Positions 1-13,516 of a stretch of 64,000 nt of DNA are shown in pieces. Source of the stretch: Varibaculum vaginae (GTDB lineage: Bacteria; Actinomycetota; Actinomycetes; Actinomycetales; Actinomycetaceae); assembly GCF_900604285.1 (NCBI RefSeq), contig NZ_UWNY01000001.1, positions 558,001 through 622,000 on the forward strand. Reading direction: 5' to 3'. The notes beneath the pieces were generated by a model. The model made no database searches, had not been told where the DNA came from, and saw nothing but the letters and a program-made list of their open reading frames with translations. The position numbers and the translations under genes are program-made. The stretch's first letter is position 1. The number at the start of each line of letters is the position of its first letter.

Positions 1-32
1 ATTCGGAAAATGCCTACGGTCTTTTTCCGAAT
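1..32. repeat. 10-bp inverted repeat at the left edge
   Basis: The arms at 1-10 and 23-32 are perfect reverse complements (ATTCGGAAAA / TTTTCCGAAT) around a 12-nt loop. It lies about 90 bp past the end of the minus-strand Nudix-regulator gene, so it may be a terminator for that gene or an operator of a gene outside the window. There is no clear U tract on either strand. A short direct repeat (GGAGGAAAAAC) at 42-52 and 76-86 sits between it and the gene. Confidence 0.35.
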
Positions 33-121
33 TCTTGGGCGGGAGGAAAAACCTAGCCCTCGCGTGGAACGGATAGGAGGAAAAACTTCTGCCCCGGGCT
101 TACAAGCGGCTCTTTCGTTTG

Positions 122-826
122 TTAGGAAGGGCGGAGGATGGCGAAAGGGTCGGTTACCTGCAGGGAATTATTGGTAAAGCGGAAACGACGCGCGGGGCGT
201 CCCCCCTTGGTGCCGGGGGCTTTGCGCTGGCCGGTGGGGGCGAGCTGCCCGCGGCGATTGAGCACCCGCTGCAGATTAGTGGGGGATACTTCATGCCCCA
301 AGGCGGCCTGGTAAAGGCGAGTCAGTTCCGCCATGGTGAAATCTGGGGGAGCCAAGGCGAACGCAATATTGGTATAGGAAAGTTTCGCTCGTAACCGGTC
401 TACGCCTTCGGAAATAATATCGGCATGATCGTAAGCCATCTGTGGCAAATCGTTTACCGGCACCCACTGGGCGTGAGCCGGAATCGTGGTAGTTACGTGG
501 GCAGGCACTAGTCCTAAATAGGCGGTGGCGACGGTGCGTTGGCTGGGGTCGCGGGTGGGGTCAGAGCGGGTGCCAAGCTGTTCCATATAGGAAAGAGCGG
601 CAATATCCATTTTTTCGGAAAGATGGCGAAAAGCGCTGGCTCCCAGGTTTTCTGCTGGTTCTAAAGGACCAGAAGGGAGGGCGGGTAAACCCCGAAAGGG
701 GGAGTGTTCGCGGTGTGCTACCAGTACTGTTAGCTGCGGGGATTCTCCGCGGATTTGCAAGATCACGCTAAGTGCCTCATGCCGGTAGACGGCAACTTCT
801 TCTGCGTCTCGCAATTGTGTTCTCAC
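122..826 (-). CDS. Nudix-domain transcriptional regulator, NrtR-like
   Basis: The protein has 234 residues and a GTG start at 826. An N-terminal Nudix-fold domain (about residues 10-145) is followed by a basic winged-helix-like C-terminal region (about 150-234, with RRFRF near the end). The Nudix box is degenerate: the G, first E and R are present, but the REUxEE core reads R-H-L-S-E-K, so metal-dependent hydrolysis is unlikely. This architecture is that of NrtR-type regulators, in which a dead Nudix domain binds an ADP-ribose-like ligand and the C-terminal domain binds DNA. It is transcribed divergently from the EIIC-like transporter gene, and a perfect palindrome fills the gap, so it probably controls both. 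The effector here is not established; a catalytically weak Nudix enzyme is the alternative. Confidence 0.75.
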   Translation of the reverse strand: MRTQLRDAEEVAVYRHEALSVILQIRGESPQLTVLVAHREHSPFRGLPALPSGPLEPAENLGASAFRHLSEKMDIAALSYMEQLGTRSDPTRDPSQRTVATAYLGLVPAHVTTTIPAHAQWVPVNDLPQMAYDHADIISEGVDRLRAKLSYTNIAFALAPPDFTMAELTRLYQAALGHEVSPTNLQRVLNRRGQLAPTGQRKAPGTKGGRPARRFRFTNNSLQVTDPFAILRPS

Positions 827-846
827 AAAATCTTATGGTAGCTTAA

Positions 847-881
847 ATTTCGGTTTTCGACTGTTAGACGAAAACCGAAAT
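847..881. promoter_or_regulatory. 13-bp perfect inverted repeat, candidate operator
   Basis: The arms at 847-859 (ATTTCGGTTTTCG) and 869-881 are exact reverse complements separated by 9 bp. The element sits between the divergent Nudix-regulator gene (GTG at 826) and the EIIC gene (ATG at 910). A dyad of this length between a DNA-binding regulator and its divergent neighbour is the expected place for its operator. It could also fold in RNA as a hairpin, but no U tract follows on either strand. Confidence 0.6.
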
Positions 882-909
882 AGTTACCTCGAGAAGGAAA
901 GTTTCCAAG

Positions 910-1977
910 ATGAAACAACGTATAAAAGGCTGGTTATCTCTGTTCTTCATTGATGCGATGACCGGCATGGCACATGGACTGTTCGCCTCGCTGATTATCG
1001 GAACGATTATGGTACAAGTGGGCGGTTTTGTTCCGGGAATAGTCGGGCGAGGGCTGGTATTAATCGGTTCGGTGGCCTCGGTGCTTACCGGTGCTGGCAT
1101 TGGGATGGGGGTGGCGCACCGCCTGAAAGCCTCTACCTTTGTGGTAGTAGGTACCGGCCTAGCGGGGATGATAGGAGCCCATGCCGCTAAAATCTTGAGT
1201 GGCGGAATTGTGGACGGTCTATCAATGCAACTAAAAGGGCCAGGGGAGCCCTTGGGGGCGTTTATTGCCTCCTTCGTGGCGGTCGAGTTCGGTCTGCTGG
1301 TTTCGGGTAAAACTCCGGTCGATATCTTGGTAACTCCTTTTGTTACTGTCACCTCCGGCGCTGTCGTAGGCCTGGCCATCGGGCCAGGAATCTCGGAGTT
1401 AATGACCGCTCTGGGAGCCATCATCAATTGGGGGACTGAGCGTCAACCTTTCCTGATGGGTATCATCGTGTCAGTACTAATGGGGATGATTTTGACTCTC
1501 CCGATCTCCTCGGCAGCCCTGGGAATTGTGTTGGGGTTATCCGGGCTGGCGGCCGGAGCTGCCACCGTAGGCTGTAGCGCCCAAATGGTAGGATTTGCAG
1601 TAGCCTCCTATAGAGAAAACAAAGTTTCCGGTCTAATCTCGCAGGGTATCGGCACTTCCATGTTGCAAGTCCCCAATATTATGCGGCATCCTCTAATTTG
1701 GATTCCCCCCACTTTGGCTTCAGCAATTCTCGGGCCGGTTGCCACTATGGTGTTCAAAATGGAATCCAATGCGGCCGGTTCCGGAATGGGAACTTCCGGC
1801 CTAGTAGGGCAAATCATGACCTGGAACGTGATGGGGGCTACTACCTCTTGGCCGGCTCTCTTGGGAATGATACTGCTTTTGCACTTTATTGCCCCCGCCC
1901 TTCTGTCTCTATTGTTCGCCGAGTTTATGCGGAAGAAGGGTTGGATCAAGGCCGGGGATATGTTGCTCGAAAAGTAG
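910..1977 (+). CDS. PTS EIIC-type membrane transporter (PTS_EIIC_2 family)
   Basis: This is a 355-residue, very hydrophobic protein with about nine or ten membrane segments and glycine-rich stretches such as GLFASLIIGTI near residue 25. This pattern is typical of the PTS_EIIC_2 family, membrane proteins related to PTS IIC subunits. A GAAGGAAAG Shine-Dalgarno sequence precedes ATG 910. No EIIA or EIIB domain or gene accompanies it, so it may not work as a classical phosphotransferase transporter. The neighbouring divergent Nudix regulator and shared palindrome suggest that its expression responds to a nucleotide-like or NAD-derived ligand. The substrate cannot be told from sequence. Confidence 0.7.
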   Translation: MKQRIKGWLSLFFIDAMTGMAHGLFASLIIGTIMVQVGGFVPGIVGRGLVLIGSVASVLTGAGIGMGVAHRLKASTFVVVGTGLAGMIGAHAAKILSGGIVDGLSMQLKGPGEPLGAFIASFVAVEFGLLVSGKTPVDILVTPFVTVTSGAVVGLAIGPGISELMTALGAIINWGTERQPFLMGIIVSVLMGMILTLPISSAALGIVLGLSGLAAGAATVGCSAQMVGFAVASYRENKVSGLISQGIGTSMLQVPNIMRHPLIWIPPTLASAILGPVATMVFKMESNAAGSGMGTSGLVGQIMTWNVMGATTSWPALLGMILLLHFIAPALLSLLFAEFMRKKGWIKAGDMLLEK

Positions 1978-2106
1978 AAAGTATTCCGGATAGAAATCAA
2001 ACCACCAGCTACATCTCCCGGTGGGTTAGACTAAGCCCGAGAAGACTATAGCCGTATTCGCCCAGAGGGTGAAGCGTAGGTTTAACCTGCAAGAGAAAGG
2101 AATATC

Positions 2107-3369
2107 GTGGCCGATATTATTGATGAGCTGGAATGGCGGGGCTTACTTGCTCAGCATACGGATCTGGAAAAACTACGCCAGGCACTTGCCAATGGGCCGG
2201 TCACCTTCTATTGCGGTTTCGATCCCACCGCTGCTTCTCTGCATCATGGTCATCTGGTGCAAGTACTGATGATGCGCCATTTACAGAAGGCGGGGCATCG
2301 TCCTATCGCCCTGGTAGGGGGTGCCACCGGTTTGATTGGGGATCCGCGGATGACTGCGGAGCGCCAGCTACAACCGAAAGAAGTAGTTGCGGGCTGGGTT
2401 GAACGCCTGCGGGGGCAAATCAGCCGCTTCCTGGATTTCGAGGGCGATAATCCAGCAATCATGGTTAACAATATGGACTGGATTCAGAACCTGGGAGCAA
2501 TCGAGCTTCTGCGGGATCTGGGGAAGAATTTCAGGATGGGAACCATGCTGTCGAAAGACGCAGTGGCACGGCGCCTGAAATCCGAAGAAGGTATTTCTTA
2601 CACCGAGTTCAGTTACCAAATCCTGCAAGCCTACGATTTCCTGCAACTCTACCGCCGCTATGGGTGCACCCTGGAAACTGGAGGAAACGACCAGTGGGGC
2701 AACCTGGTGGGTGGCATGGATCTAATTCACAAGGTCGAAGGCAAAGACGTTCATGTGATGACTACTCCCTTGATTACCAAGGCCGATGGCTCCAAGTTTG
2801 GTAAATCCGAGGGTGGGGCGATTTGGCTAGATCCAGAGATGCTTTCGCCCTACGAGTTTTACCAGTTCTGGCTAGGTGCCGAAGACGCTGACGTGGTTCG
2901 ATTCTTAAAGGTATTTACTTTCCTGTCCCGCGAGGAAATCGAGGCGCTAGCAGTAGAGGTGGCCGACCGTCCTCATAAACGGGAAGCTCAAAAGGCTCTT
3001 GCCGCAGAGGTTACCCGCTTGGTGCATGGGGAAGAGGCATTGGATCAGGTGCTGGCGGCTACTGAGGCGCTGTGGGGTAGTGGTGATCTCCGTTCCGTGG
3101 ATGGAAAGACCCTTAAGGGAGCAACTACTCATTTGCCCAGTGCCAAGGTGGAGGTTGGGAAAACTAACCTAGTGGACTTACTGATAGAGGCGGGTTTTGA
3201 GAAGGGTCGCGGAGCGGCTATGCGCACGATTAAGAACGGTGGCGCCTATCTGAATAATCAAAAAGTTACCGATCCGGATCGGATTATCACTTCCGAGGAC
3301 GTATTGCCGGGTTCCTTGGTGCTTTTCCGGAAAGGTAAGCGTAATCTAGCTGCAGCTCACCTGCGCTAA
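2107..3369 (+). CDS. tyrS: Tyrosyl-tRNA synthetase
   Basis: TyrS charges tRNA-Tyr with tyrosine in the cytoplasm. The 420-residue product has the class I HIGH-type motif HHGH at residues 46-49, the KMSKS-type loop KFGKS at 230-234, and a C-terminal S4 RNA-binding domain from about residue 350. This is the full length expected of bacterial TyrS. The GTG at 2107 follows GAGAAAGGAA, and the family N-terminus starts here. No T-box leader is visible in the 129 bp upstream. It is followed by the rRNA operon leader without an obvious intrinsic terminator. Confidence 0.97.
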   Translation: MADIIDELEWRGLLAQHTDLEKLRQALANGPVTFYCGFDPTAASLHHGHLVQVLMMRHLQKAGHRPIALVGGATGLIGDPRMTAERQLQPKEVVAGWVERLRGQISRFLDFEGDNPAIMVNNMDWIQNLGAIELLRDLGKNFRMGTMLSKDAVARRLKSEEGISYTEFSYQILQAYDFLQLYRRYGCTLETGGNDQWGNLVGGMDLIHKVEGKDVHVMTTPLITKADGSKFGKSEGGAIWLDPEMLSPYEFYQFWLGAEDADVVRFLKVFTFLSREEIEALAVEVADRPHKREAQKALAAEVTRLVHGEEALDQVLAATEALWGSGDLRSVDGKTLKGATTHLPSAKVEVGKTNLVDLLIEAGFEKGRGAAMRTIKNGGAYLNNQKVTDPDRIITSEDVLPGSLVLFRKGKRNLAAAHLR

Positions 3370-3872
3370 TAGCGTTCTATGGGCAGTGTGTGGGAGCTCA
3401 CCGTCTCTCAGTTTGAAGTTTTCTGAGGTTAGTAGGTAAGTTAATACCTGTTGCTCCGGCAAGGGACTTCGGTTCTAGGCCAGTGGGTAAGATTGTTTGA
3501 CTTGGTATTTAACAGATAAAAACTGGTTTTATGGCCTGTTTCACTTAGAAACAAGTTGAAAGTCAAAAACCAAATCTGTTAGACTGAGACTCGCGCGTTT
3601 TTCGCGCAATAACCTTTACCGGTCGATTTTGGTTGGTTTGTGGTTTGGTTGTTTGTGTTCTCGATAGTGTGTTTTTTTGTTTTGTTTGTGTGGGATTGAA
3701 CTGGGTTTGCTCTGTTTTGGGGTGGGTTTGGTTTTTTCTGTTTATTTTGTTTTTTTGATGCTGATGATTTTGGAACGTTTTGTTTTTTGATTGTTGGTGT
3801 TTGTTTTTGCTGGATTGTTTTCTGGCTTGAACCTTTTTTTGGCCTGCTTTTTTGGTGGGTTGTTTTTGGTTT
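3370..3872 (+). other. rRNA operon upstream and leader region
   Basis: This gene-free stretch of 503 bp lies between tyrS and 16S rRNA. From about 3600 onward the plus strand is almost entirely G and T, with runs of TTTG and TGG, unlike any coding DNA nearby. It contains the likely rRNA promoter at 3556-3585. The skew produces long spurious open frames on the minus strand rich in Lys, Thr, Pro and Asn, which I do not regard as genes. A boxA antitermination element probably lies here, but I could not place it confidently. Confidence 0.75.
3556..3585 (+). promoter_or_regulatory. Candidate rRNA operon promoter
   Basis: A -35-like TTGAAA at 3556-3561 and a -10-like TTAGAC/TAGACT at 3579-3585 are separated by 17-18 bp. 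They lie roughly 290 bp ahead of mature 16S rRNA, the usual distance for actinobacterial rrn promoters, and TAGACT is a common -10 form there. The start site would be near 3591. A second TTGACT at 3497-3502 has no convincing -10 partner. Confidence 0.55.
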
Positions 3873-8779
<4,907 letters not shown>

Positions 8780-8933
8780 TTAAAACACTTTCAGTGTTCA
8801 AGGCTTACTTAAACGTCACGAAGACGCTCACACTCACTCTCAAACCGTTAAACAAGACGGAATCCCGGGGAACCTGTTAAAAGGGATAGCAGCAAAACTC
8901 AAAAGGTATGAAACACGGGATTAAACAAAAGTC

Positions 8934-9051
8934 TTGTGGTGGTCATAGCGCCGGGGACACGCCCAGTCCCATCCCGAACCTGGAAGCTAAGCCCGGCAGC
9001 GCTGATGGTACTACGCCCCAACGAGCGCGGGAGAGTAAGACACCACCACAA
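8934..9051 (+). rRNA. rrf: 5S ribosomal RNA
   Basis: This is a 118-nt 5S rRNA. Its 5' and 3' ends form a perfect 10-bp terminal helix (TTGTGGTGGT at 8934-8943 with ACCACCACAA at 9042-9051). The internal signature CCCATCCCGAACCTGGAAG is at about 8968-8986. It lies 154 bp after 23S in an A/C-rich spacer and is followed immediately by a strong hairpin. Confidence 0.95.
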
Positions 9052-9060
9052 CCATTTCAA

Positions 9061-9099
9061 AAGGAGGCCAAACCCCAAAAAAAGGGGCTTGGCCTCCTT
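9061..9099 (+). terminator. rRNA operon terminator hairpin
   Basis: A 16-bp stem with one mismatch runs from AAGGAGGCC at 9061 to GGCCTCCTT ending at 9099, around a 7-A loop. It lies 9 bp after 5S. No long U tract follows, so it may work as a strong-hairpin terminator or with Rho. Confidence 0.8.
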
Positions 9100-9204
9100 C
9101 ATATAATAACTGCAGCTAGACGCGGATCGCAGATTCTAAACCACATAAAAGGCAATAACCACTAGCGGGGTCAGAACTCAAGAAATCAAAGACAGGCAGA
9201 GTAT

Positions 9205-10386
9205 ATGCGTATTGGGATAATTACGGATTGCTACTCGCCTCATATGGGGGGAATAGAAACTCAAACCCATAATTTGGCATTGCAACTCCGGCGGGCGGGT
9301 TACGAAGCAGAGGTTATCACTGCTACCCGCGCAGGATCCTTCGTGGGGCGCCGACTCGAAGATCAAATTCCGGTACATCGCTTAGGCATGCCCACCATTG
9401 GCTTCACTCCCATGAATCCTTTTGCCGCGTCGCTGTTTCGAGCGATTTTTCCTCACTTTGATTTGTTACACGTACACGTGGGAGTGGTTTCTCCTTTCGC
9501 TCACTTGGCATTAGCGGTGGCGGCGGAGGGAAACATCCCTACTTTGGCGACCTTCCATTGCGAGCTTTCCACTTGGGCTCCTCTGATGCGTGCCAGTAGA
9601 TTTTTTGATCGTCTAGTCGAATCCGGGATAGTTTTTTCTGGAGTCTCTTCCCTAATGAACTCGCAGATAAACCGGATACTAAGTCCTCAAAATCGACGCT
9701 GTTGGCCAATAATTCCTAACGGAGTAGATACGCATTTTTGGGCGTCAGGTAGCCGGGGCATTCGTATTAACGGTCAGCCGGGAGTTGCACCAAATAACGT
9801 GGGTTATCCTAGTGGATCGTGTAATCCTGGCGGTGTTAAAGACTTCCAGGCTGTGAGCGCTATTCGTTTGATGCCACGCAAACGTCCCCTTGCCCTAATA
9901 AAATTTGTTGAAAGTGTAAATAATGTTTTGGGGTCACAAGCCTCTTTTTCTCTAACAATATTTGGAGAGGGCGCGTTACGACCTCTGCTGCGAAGACAGC
10001 GGCAAGTTACTAACGGTTCGGTGGTTTTAGCGGGACGCCAGGATGCGCGGGGTCTTTTAAATGCGTACCAGACAGCCGACATGTTCATTACGCTCTGCCT
10101 ACACGAAAGTTTTGGAATCGCAGCGGCAGAAGCACGAGCAGGCGGGCTACCGGTTATCGTGCGCTCGCAGAGTCCGATTACTGATTTTGTTACGGATGGA
10201 ATTACCGGTATTACCGCAGTTAATGACGGGGAATTAGCGGAAAAAACTGCTGCATCCCTGTTAAATGGAAGTCTTAGAAAAATACAGGAAAACTGCCGGC
10301 AGCAGCCCTGTCCGGTTTCATGGGAGCACTCATTAGAAGCGACTGTTAACGCCTATCGGCTCATTAAATCGCCAGCGGATGATTAA
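9205..10386 (+). CDS. Glycosyltransferase family 4 protein
   Basis: This 393-residue enzyme has the GT-B fold of family 4 retaining glycosyltransferases. The N-terminal donor-site loop reads YSPHMGGIETQ at about residues 10-20. The C-terminal nucleotide-sugar half includes IFGEG near 252 and the E-x7-E motif ESFGIAAAE near 302-310. Such enzymes transfer a sugar from a nucleotide-sugar to a lipid, polysaccharide or small acceptor at the cytoplasmic membrane face; mannosyl- or glucosyl-transfer to phosphatidylinositol or diacylglycerol is typical in actinobacteria. The acceptor is not predictable here. It stands alone between the rRNA operon and the convergent leucine regulator gene, 2 bp from its stop. 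Confidence 0.85.
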   Translation: MRIGIITDCYSPHMGGIETQTHNLALQLRRAGYEAEVITATRAGSFVGRRLEDQIPVHRLGMPTIGFTPMNPFAASLFRAIFPHFDLLHVHVGVVSPFAHLALAVAAEGNIPTLATFHCELSTWAPLMRASRFFDRLVESGIVFSGVSSLMNSQINRILSPQNRRCWPIIPNGVDTHFWASGSRGIRINGQPGVAPNNVGYPSGSCNPGGVKDFQAVSAIRLMPRKRPLALIKFVESVNNVLGSQASFSLTIFGEGALRPLLRRQRQVTNGSVVLAGRQDARGLLNAYQTADMFITLCLHESFGIAAAEARAGGLPVIVRSQSPITDFVTDGITGITAVNDGELAEKTAASLLNGSLRKIQENCRQQPCPVSWEHSLEATVNAYRLIKSPADD

Positions 10387-10388
10387 GA

Positions 10389-11153
10389 CTATTTTTCCTC
10401 CGACTGGCGCCGCTTCGCGGCCATAATCCCTTCCGCGCGTCGCATAAAATCTGAGAGTCTACTGGCAGCAGCTACGACCGCCGGTCCGTGCACCCTGCCT
10501 GGTTGGCGCCCCATACGATCTATTGGACCGGAAACGCTTAGAGCTGCTACCACTTTTCCGGAAGCCAATCGCACCGGAGCCGAAACCGAAGCCAGCCCGG
10601 GTTCTCGTTCGCCGATAGATTGTGCCCAGCCTCTCCGGCGCACTACAGAAAGCTGGGTGGCGGTAAAAGATGCTCCCTGCAAGCCGCGATGCAGGCGATC
10701 TGGTTCCTCCCAGGCAAGCAAAATCTGCGCCGCAGACCCGGCTTTCATAGAGAGAGCGGAACCGGTAGGAGTTGAATCTCGTAGCCCCAGAGGTGACTCG
10801 CAACTGGCAACCACGATTCTTTGTTCTCCCTGACGGCGATACATTTGAGTGGATTCTTGCGTGTGTTCGCAAAGTGCCTTTAAAATCGGGCGCGCTGAAG
10901 CTAAGAGCCGATCTTCACCGGCAGCAGAAGCCAGTTCCCCGACTCTTGGGCCCAAAATAAAGCGCCCATTTACATCACGTGCCACGAAGCGGTGATACTC
11001 TAACGCGACCGCCAGGCGATGAGCAGTAGGACGCGCCAGACCGGTACTAGTAACTAGCTGAGCCAGGGTTCCCGGCCCTGCCTCTAGCGCACTGAGGACG
11101 AGCGCGGCCTTATCTAGAACGCCGACCCCGCTTCCTTCGGTTTGATTGTCCAT
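10389..11153 (-). CDS. IclR-family regulator of leucine biosynthesis (NdgR/LtbR-like)
   Basis: An N-terminal winged helix-turn-helix (about residues 10-70, containing TGLARPTAHRLAVALE) precedes the IclR effector-binding domain. The sequence closely follows NdgR/LtbR, the actinobacterial regulators that control leuCD and other amino-acid genes, and it is divergent from leuC as in those cases. I place the start at ATG 11153 (254 residues, MDNQ...), where family members begin, rather than the in-frame TTG at 11189. The leuC-ndgR gap of about 90 bp should carry its operator. Confidence 0.88.
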   Translation of the reverse strand: MDNQTEGSGVGVLDKAALVLSALEAGPGTLAQLVTSTGLARPTAHRLAVALEYHRFVARDVNGRFILGPRVGELASAAGEDRLLASARPILKALCEHTQESTQMYRRQGEQRIVVASCESPLGLRDSTPTGSALSMKAGSAAQILLAWEEPDRLHRGLQGASFTATQLSVVRRRGWAQSIGEREPGLASVSAPVRLASGKVVAALSVSGPIDRMGRQPGRVHGPAVVAAASRLSDFMRRAEGIMAAKRRQSEEK

Positions 11154-11243
11154 GTTCTGATATTGCCATCTTAGAGCGTGGAATTCCAACTACACTTTCG
11201 GGAGATACGACAAGTCACGGGACATAAATTCTAGGAGGTGCGT

Positions 11244-12671
11244 ATGGCTAAGACCTTGGCGGAAAAAGTTTGGGCTGCTCACGTGGTTAAACCTGGCGAA
11301 AATGGGGCACCTGATCTGCTTTATATTGACCTCCATTTATGTCATGAAGTAACCAGTCCCCAGGCCTTCGCCGGACTGCGGATGGCGGGGCGAAAAGTGC
11401 GGCGTCCCGACCTGACTATTGCCACCGAGGATCACAATACCCCCACGGTGGATATTGATTTGCCAATCAAAGACCAGACTTCTGCTACTCAGATTCATAC
11501 CTTGCGGGAAAACGCGGAAGAATTCGGAATCCGTCTACACTCCCTGGGGGATGCCGACCAGGGGATCGTACATGTGGTCGGCCCGCAACTAGGTCTCACC
11601 CAGCCAGGAATGACGATCGTATGTGGTGACTCCCACACCTCCACTCATGGAGCTTTCGGAGCATTAGCGTTTGGGATTGGCACCTCCCAGGTTGAGCAGG
11701 TACTGGCCACGCAAACACTAGCGCTAAAACCTTTTAAGACCATGGCAGTTAACATCCCTGGGAAACTGCGTCCGGGAGTTTCTGCGAAAGATATTATTTT
11801 GGCGATCATTGCCGAAATCGGTACCGGTGGTGGGCAAGGGTACGTAATCGAATACCGTGGGGAAGCTATCGAAAACCTCTCTATGGAGGGGCGGATGACG
11901 ATTTGTAATATGTCGATTGAGGCCGGTGCGCGGGCAGGGATGATTGCCCCTGACCAGATCACGTTTGACTATATTAAGGGGCGTCCTCATGCCCCTAATG
12001 GTGAGCAGTGGGAAAACGCCGTGCGTTACTGGCAAAGTCTGCGCAGTGATCAGGACGCTAAATTTGATCGGGAAGTCACGATTCCCGCCGAAAGTATCGA
12101 ACCTTTCGTCACCTGGGGTACTAACCCGGGGCAAGGGGTAGCGCTCAGCGGGAAAGTACCCGCCCCAGAACAGATGCGTACCGATAGTGAACAAGATGCC
12201 GCTCGGCGCGCCCTCGAATATATGGGGCTAACCCCCGGTACTCCGATGCGTGACATTAAGGTAGACACGGTGTTTATAGGTTCGTGCACCAATGGGCGAA
12301 TCGAGGATTTACGTACGGTAGCCCAAGTGTGGAAAGGACGTAAAAAAGCGGAGGACGTGCGGGTATTGGTAGTTCCCGGTTCAGCGCGGGTGCGGCTACA
12401 GGCTGAGGCCGAGGGGCTGGATAAAATCTTTACTAATTTTGGGGCGCAGTGGCGTAACGCTGGCTGCTCAATGTGTTTGGGGATGAATCCGGACAAACTG
12501 GCGGAGAAAGAACGGTCGGCCTCCACTTCGAATCGTAACTTTGAGGGACGGCAAGGAAAGAATTCGCGTACCCACCTGGTATCACCTGCGATTGCCGCTG
12601 CCACCGCGGTTACTGGAAAACTAACTAGTCCCTCGGATTTACCATTTGTTGCGATTAGGAAAGAGGTATGA
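11244..12671 (+). CDS. leuC: 3-isopropylmalate dehydratase large subunit
   Basis: LeuC with LeuD isomerises 2-isopropylmalate to 3-isopropylmalate in leucine synthesis. The product has about 475 residues and carries the three [4Fe-4S] cysteines at 348 (GSCTNGR), 408 and 411 (CSMC). AGGAGG at 11233-11238 supports ATG 11244 over the overlapping GTG at 11238. leuD starts 3 bp after its stop, so the two are co-transcribed and translationally close. Regulation by the divergent IclR protein is likely. Confidence 0.97.
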   Translation: MAKTLAEKVWAAHVVKPGENGAPDLLYIDLHLCHEVTSPQAFAGLRMAGRKVRRPDLTIATEDHNTPTVDIDLPIKDQTSATQIHTLRENAEEFGIRLHSLGDADQGIVHVVGPQLGLTQPGMTIVCGDSHTSTHGAFGALAFGIGTSQVEQVLATQTLALKPFKTMAVNIPGKLRPGVSAKDIILAIIAEIGTGGGQGYVIEYRGEAIENLSMEGRMTICNMSIEAGARAGMIAPDQITFDYIKGRPHAPNGEQWENAVRYWQSLRSDQDAKFDREVTIPAESIEPFVTWGTNPGQGVALSGKVPAPEQMRTDSEQDAARRALEYMGLTPGTPMRDIKVDTVFIGSCTNGRIEDLRTVAQVWKGRKKAEDVRVLVVPGSARVRLQAEAEGLDKIFTNFGAQWRNAGCSMCLGMNPDKLAEKERSASTSNRNFEGRQGKNSRTHLVSPAIAAATAVTGKLTSPSDLPFVAIRKEV

Positions 12672-12674
12672 ACG

Positions 12675-13337
12675 ATGAAAAAGTTTATTTCTCATACCGG
12701 TATAGGGGTGCCGCTACAGCGTTCAAATGTAGATACTGACCAGATTATTCCCGCCGTTTATCTAAAACGGGTTACCAAATCTGGGTTCGAGGATGGACTA
12801 TTTGCGGCTTGGCGGCAAGATAAAAACTTTATCCTAAATCGCGCCCCCTATAAATACGGATCAATTCTGGTAGCCGGCCCTGATTTTGGTACCGGTTCTA
12901 GCCGAGAACACGCAGTTTGGGCATTGCGGGACTATGGATTCAAAGTGGTTTTAGCACCCAAATTTGCCGATATTTTCCGCGGAAATTGCGAAAAAGACGG
13001 GATGGTAGCGGGAGTGATTTCCCCCGAGGACTGCCAGACCTTATGGAAAATGTTAGAGGTAGAACCGGGAAGAGAAGTGACTGTTGACTTGGAAAATAAG
13101 TTGGTCACTTGCGGTTCCTTTATCTGTAGCTTCCAAATCGATGACTATACTCGCTGGCGTTTGCTGGAGGGGTTAGACGATATAGATTTAACTTTGCGAG
13201 ATGAGGATGCTATTAGCGCTTTTGAGCAGGCAAGACCAGATTTCATGCCCCGTACTCTGCCGGCTAAGCATCTTCCCCCGGCCGAGGTAGTTTCTGCCCG
13301 GGAAGTTCCTCTCGGGATCCCTCAGATCAAGCGGTGA
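12675..13337 (+). CDS. leuD: 3-isopropylmalate dehydratase small subunit
   Basis: This 220-residue swivelling-domain subunit pairs with LeuC. The N-terminus has the family segment [10 protein letters not shown] near residue 19, and the active-site loop [13 protein letters not shown] lies near residues 74-86. The substrate-recognition strand is full length. It is the last gene of a two-gene operon; no strong hairpin follows in the 180 bp before murA. Confidence 0.97.
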   Translation: MKKFISHTGIGVPLQRSNVDTDQIIPAVYLKRVTKSGFEDGLFAAWRQDKNFILNRAPYKYGSILVAGPDFGTGSSREHAVWALRDYGFKVVLAPKFADIFRGNCEKDGMVAGVISPEDCQTLWKMLEVEPGREVTVDLENKLVTCGSFICSFQIDDYTRWRLLEGLDDIDLTLRDEDAISAFEQARPDFMPRTLPAKHLPPAEVVSAREVPLGIPQIKR

Positions 13338-13516
13338 TAGATTCGTAAGCTAAATCCTGCTCCTTTCCGGTAGGCTTTTCCGGTGTATAGCCTCGCCACT
13401 GCTCGATTTTTCTTGCAAACATCCTTGTTAACACGATATTTTTCCCAGGTTTCTACTTGGAGTTGCGTAGGCAGGTAGACTGGGGACACTGGGAAAAGCG
13501 GAAAGGGAAGTAACAC

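Noticed and set aside
864-1427. Long minus-strand open frame inside the EIIC gene
   Set aside because: It is the antisense shadow of a coding gene with good codon bias on the plus strand.
1978-2106. T-box riboswitch ahead of tyrS
   Set aside because: The 129-bp leader has no T-box consensus or terminator/antiterminator pair.
12050-12604. 184-codon minus-strand open frame within leuC
   Set aside because: leuC is complete with its iron-sulfur cysteines on the plus strand; the antisense frame has no start context.
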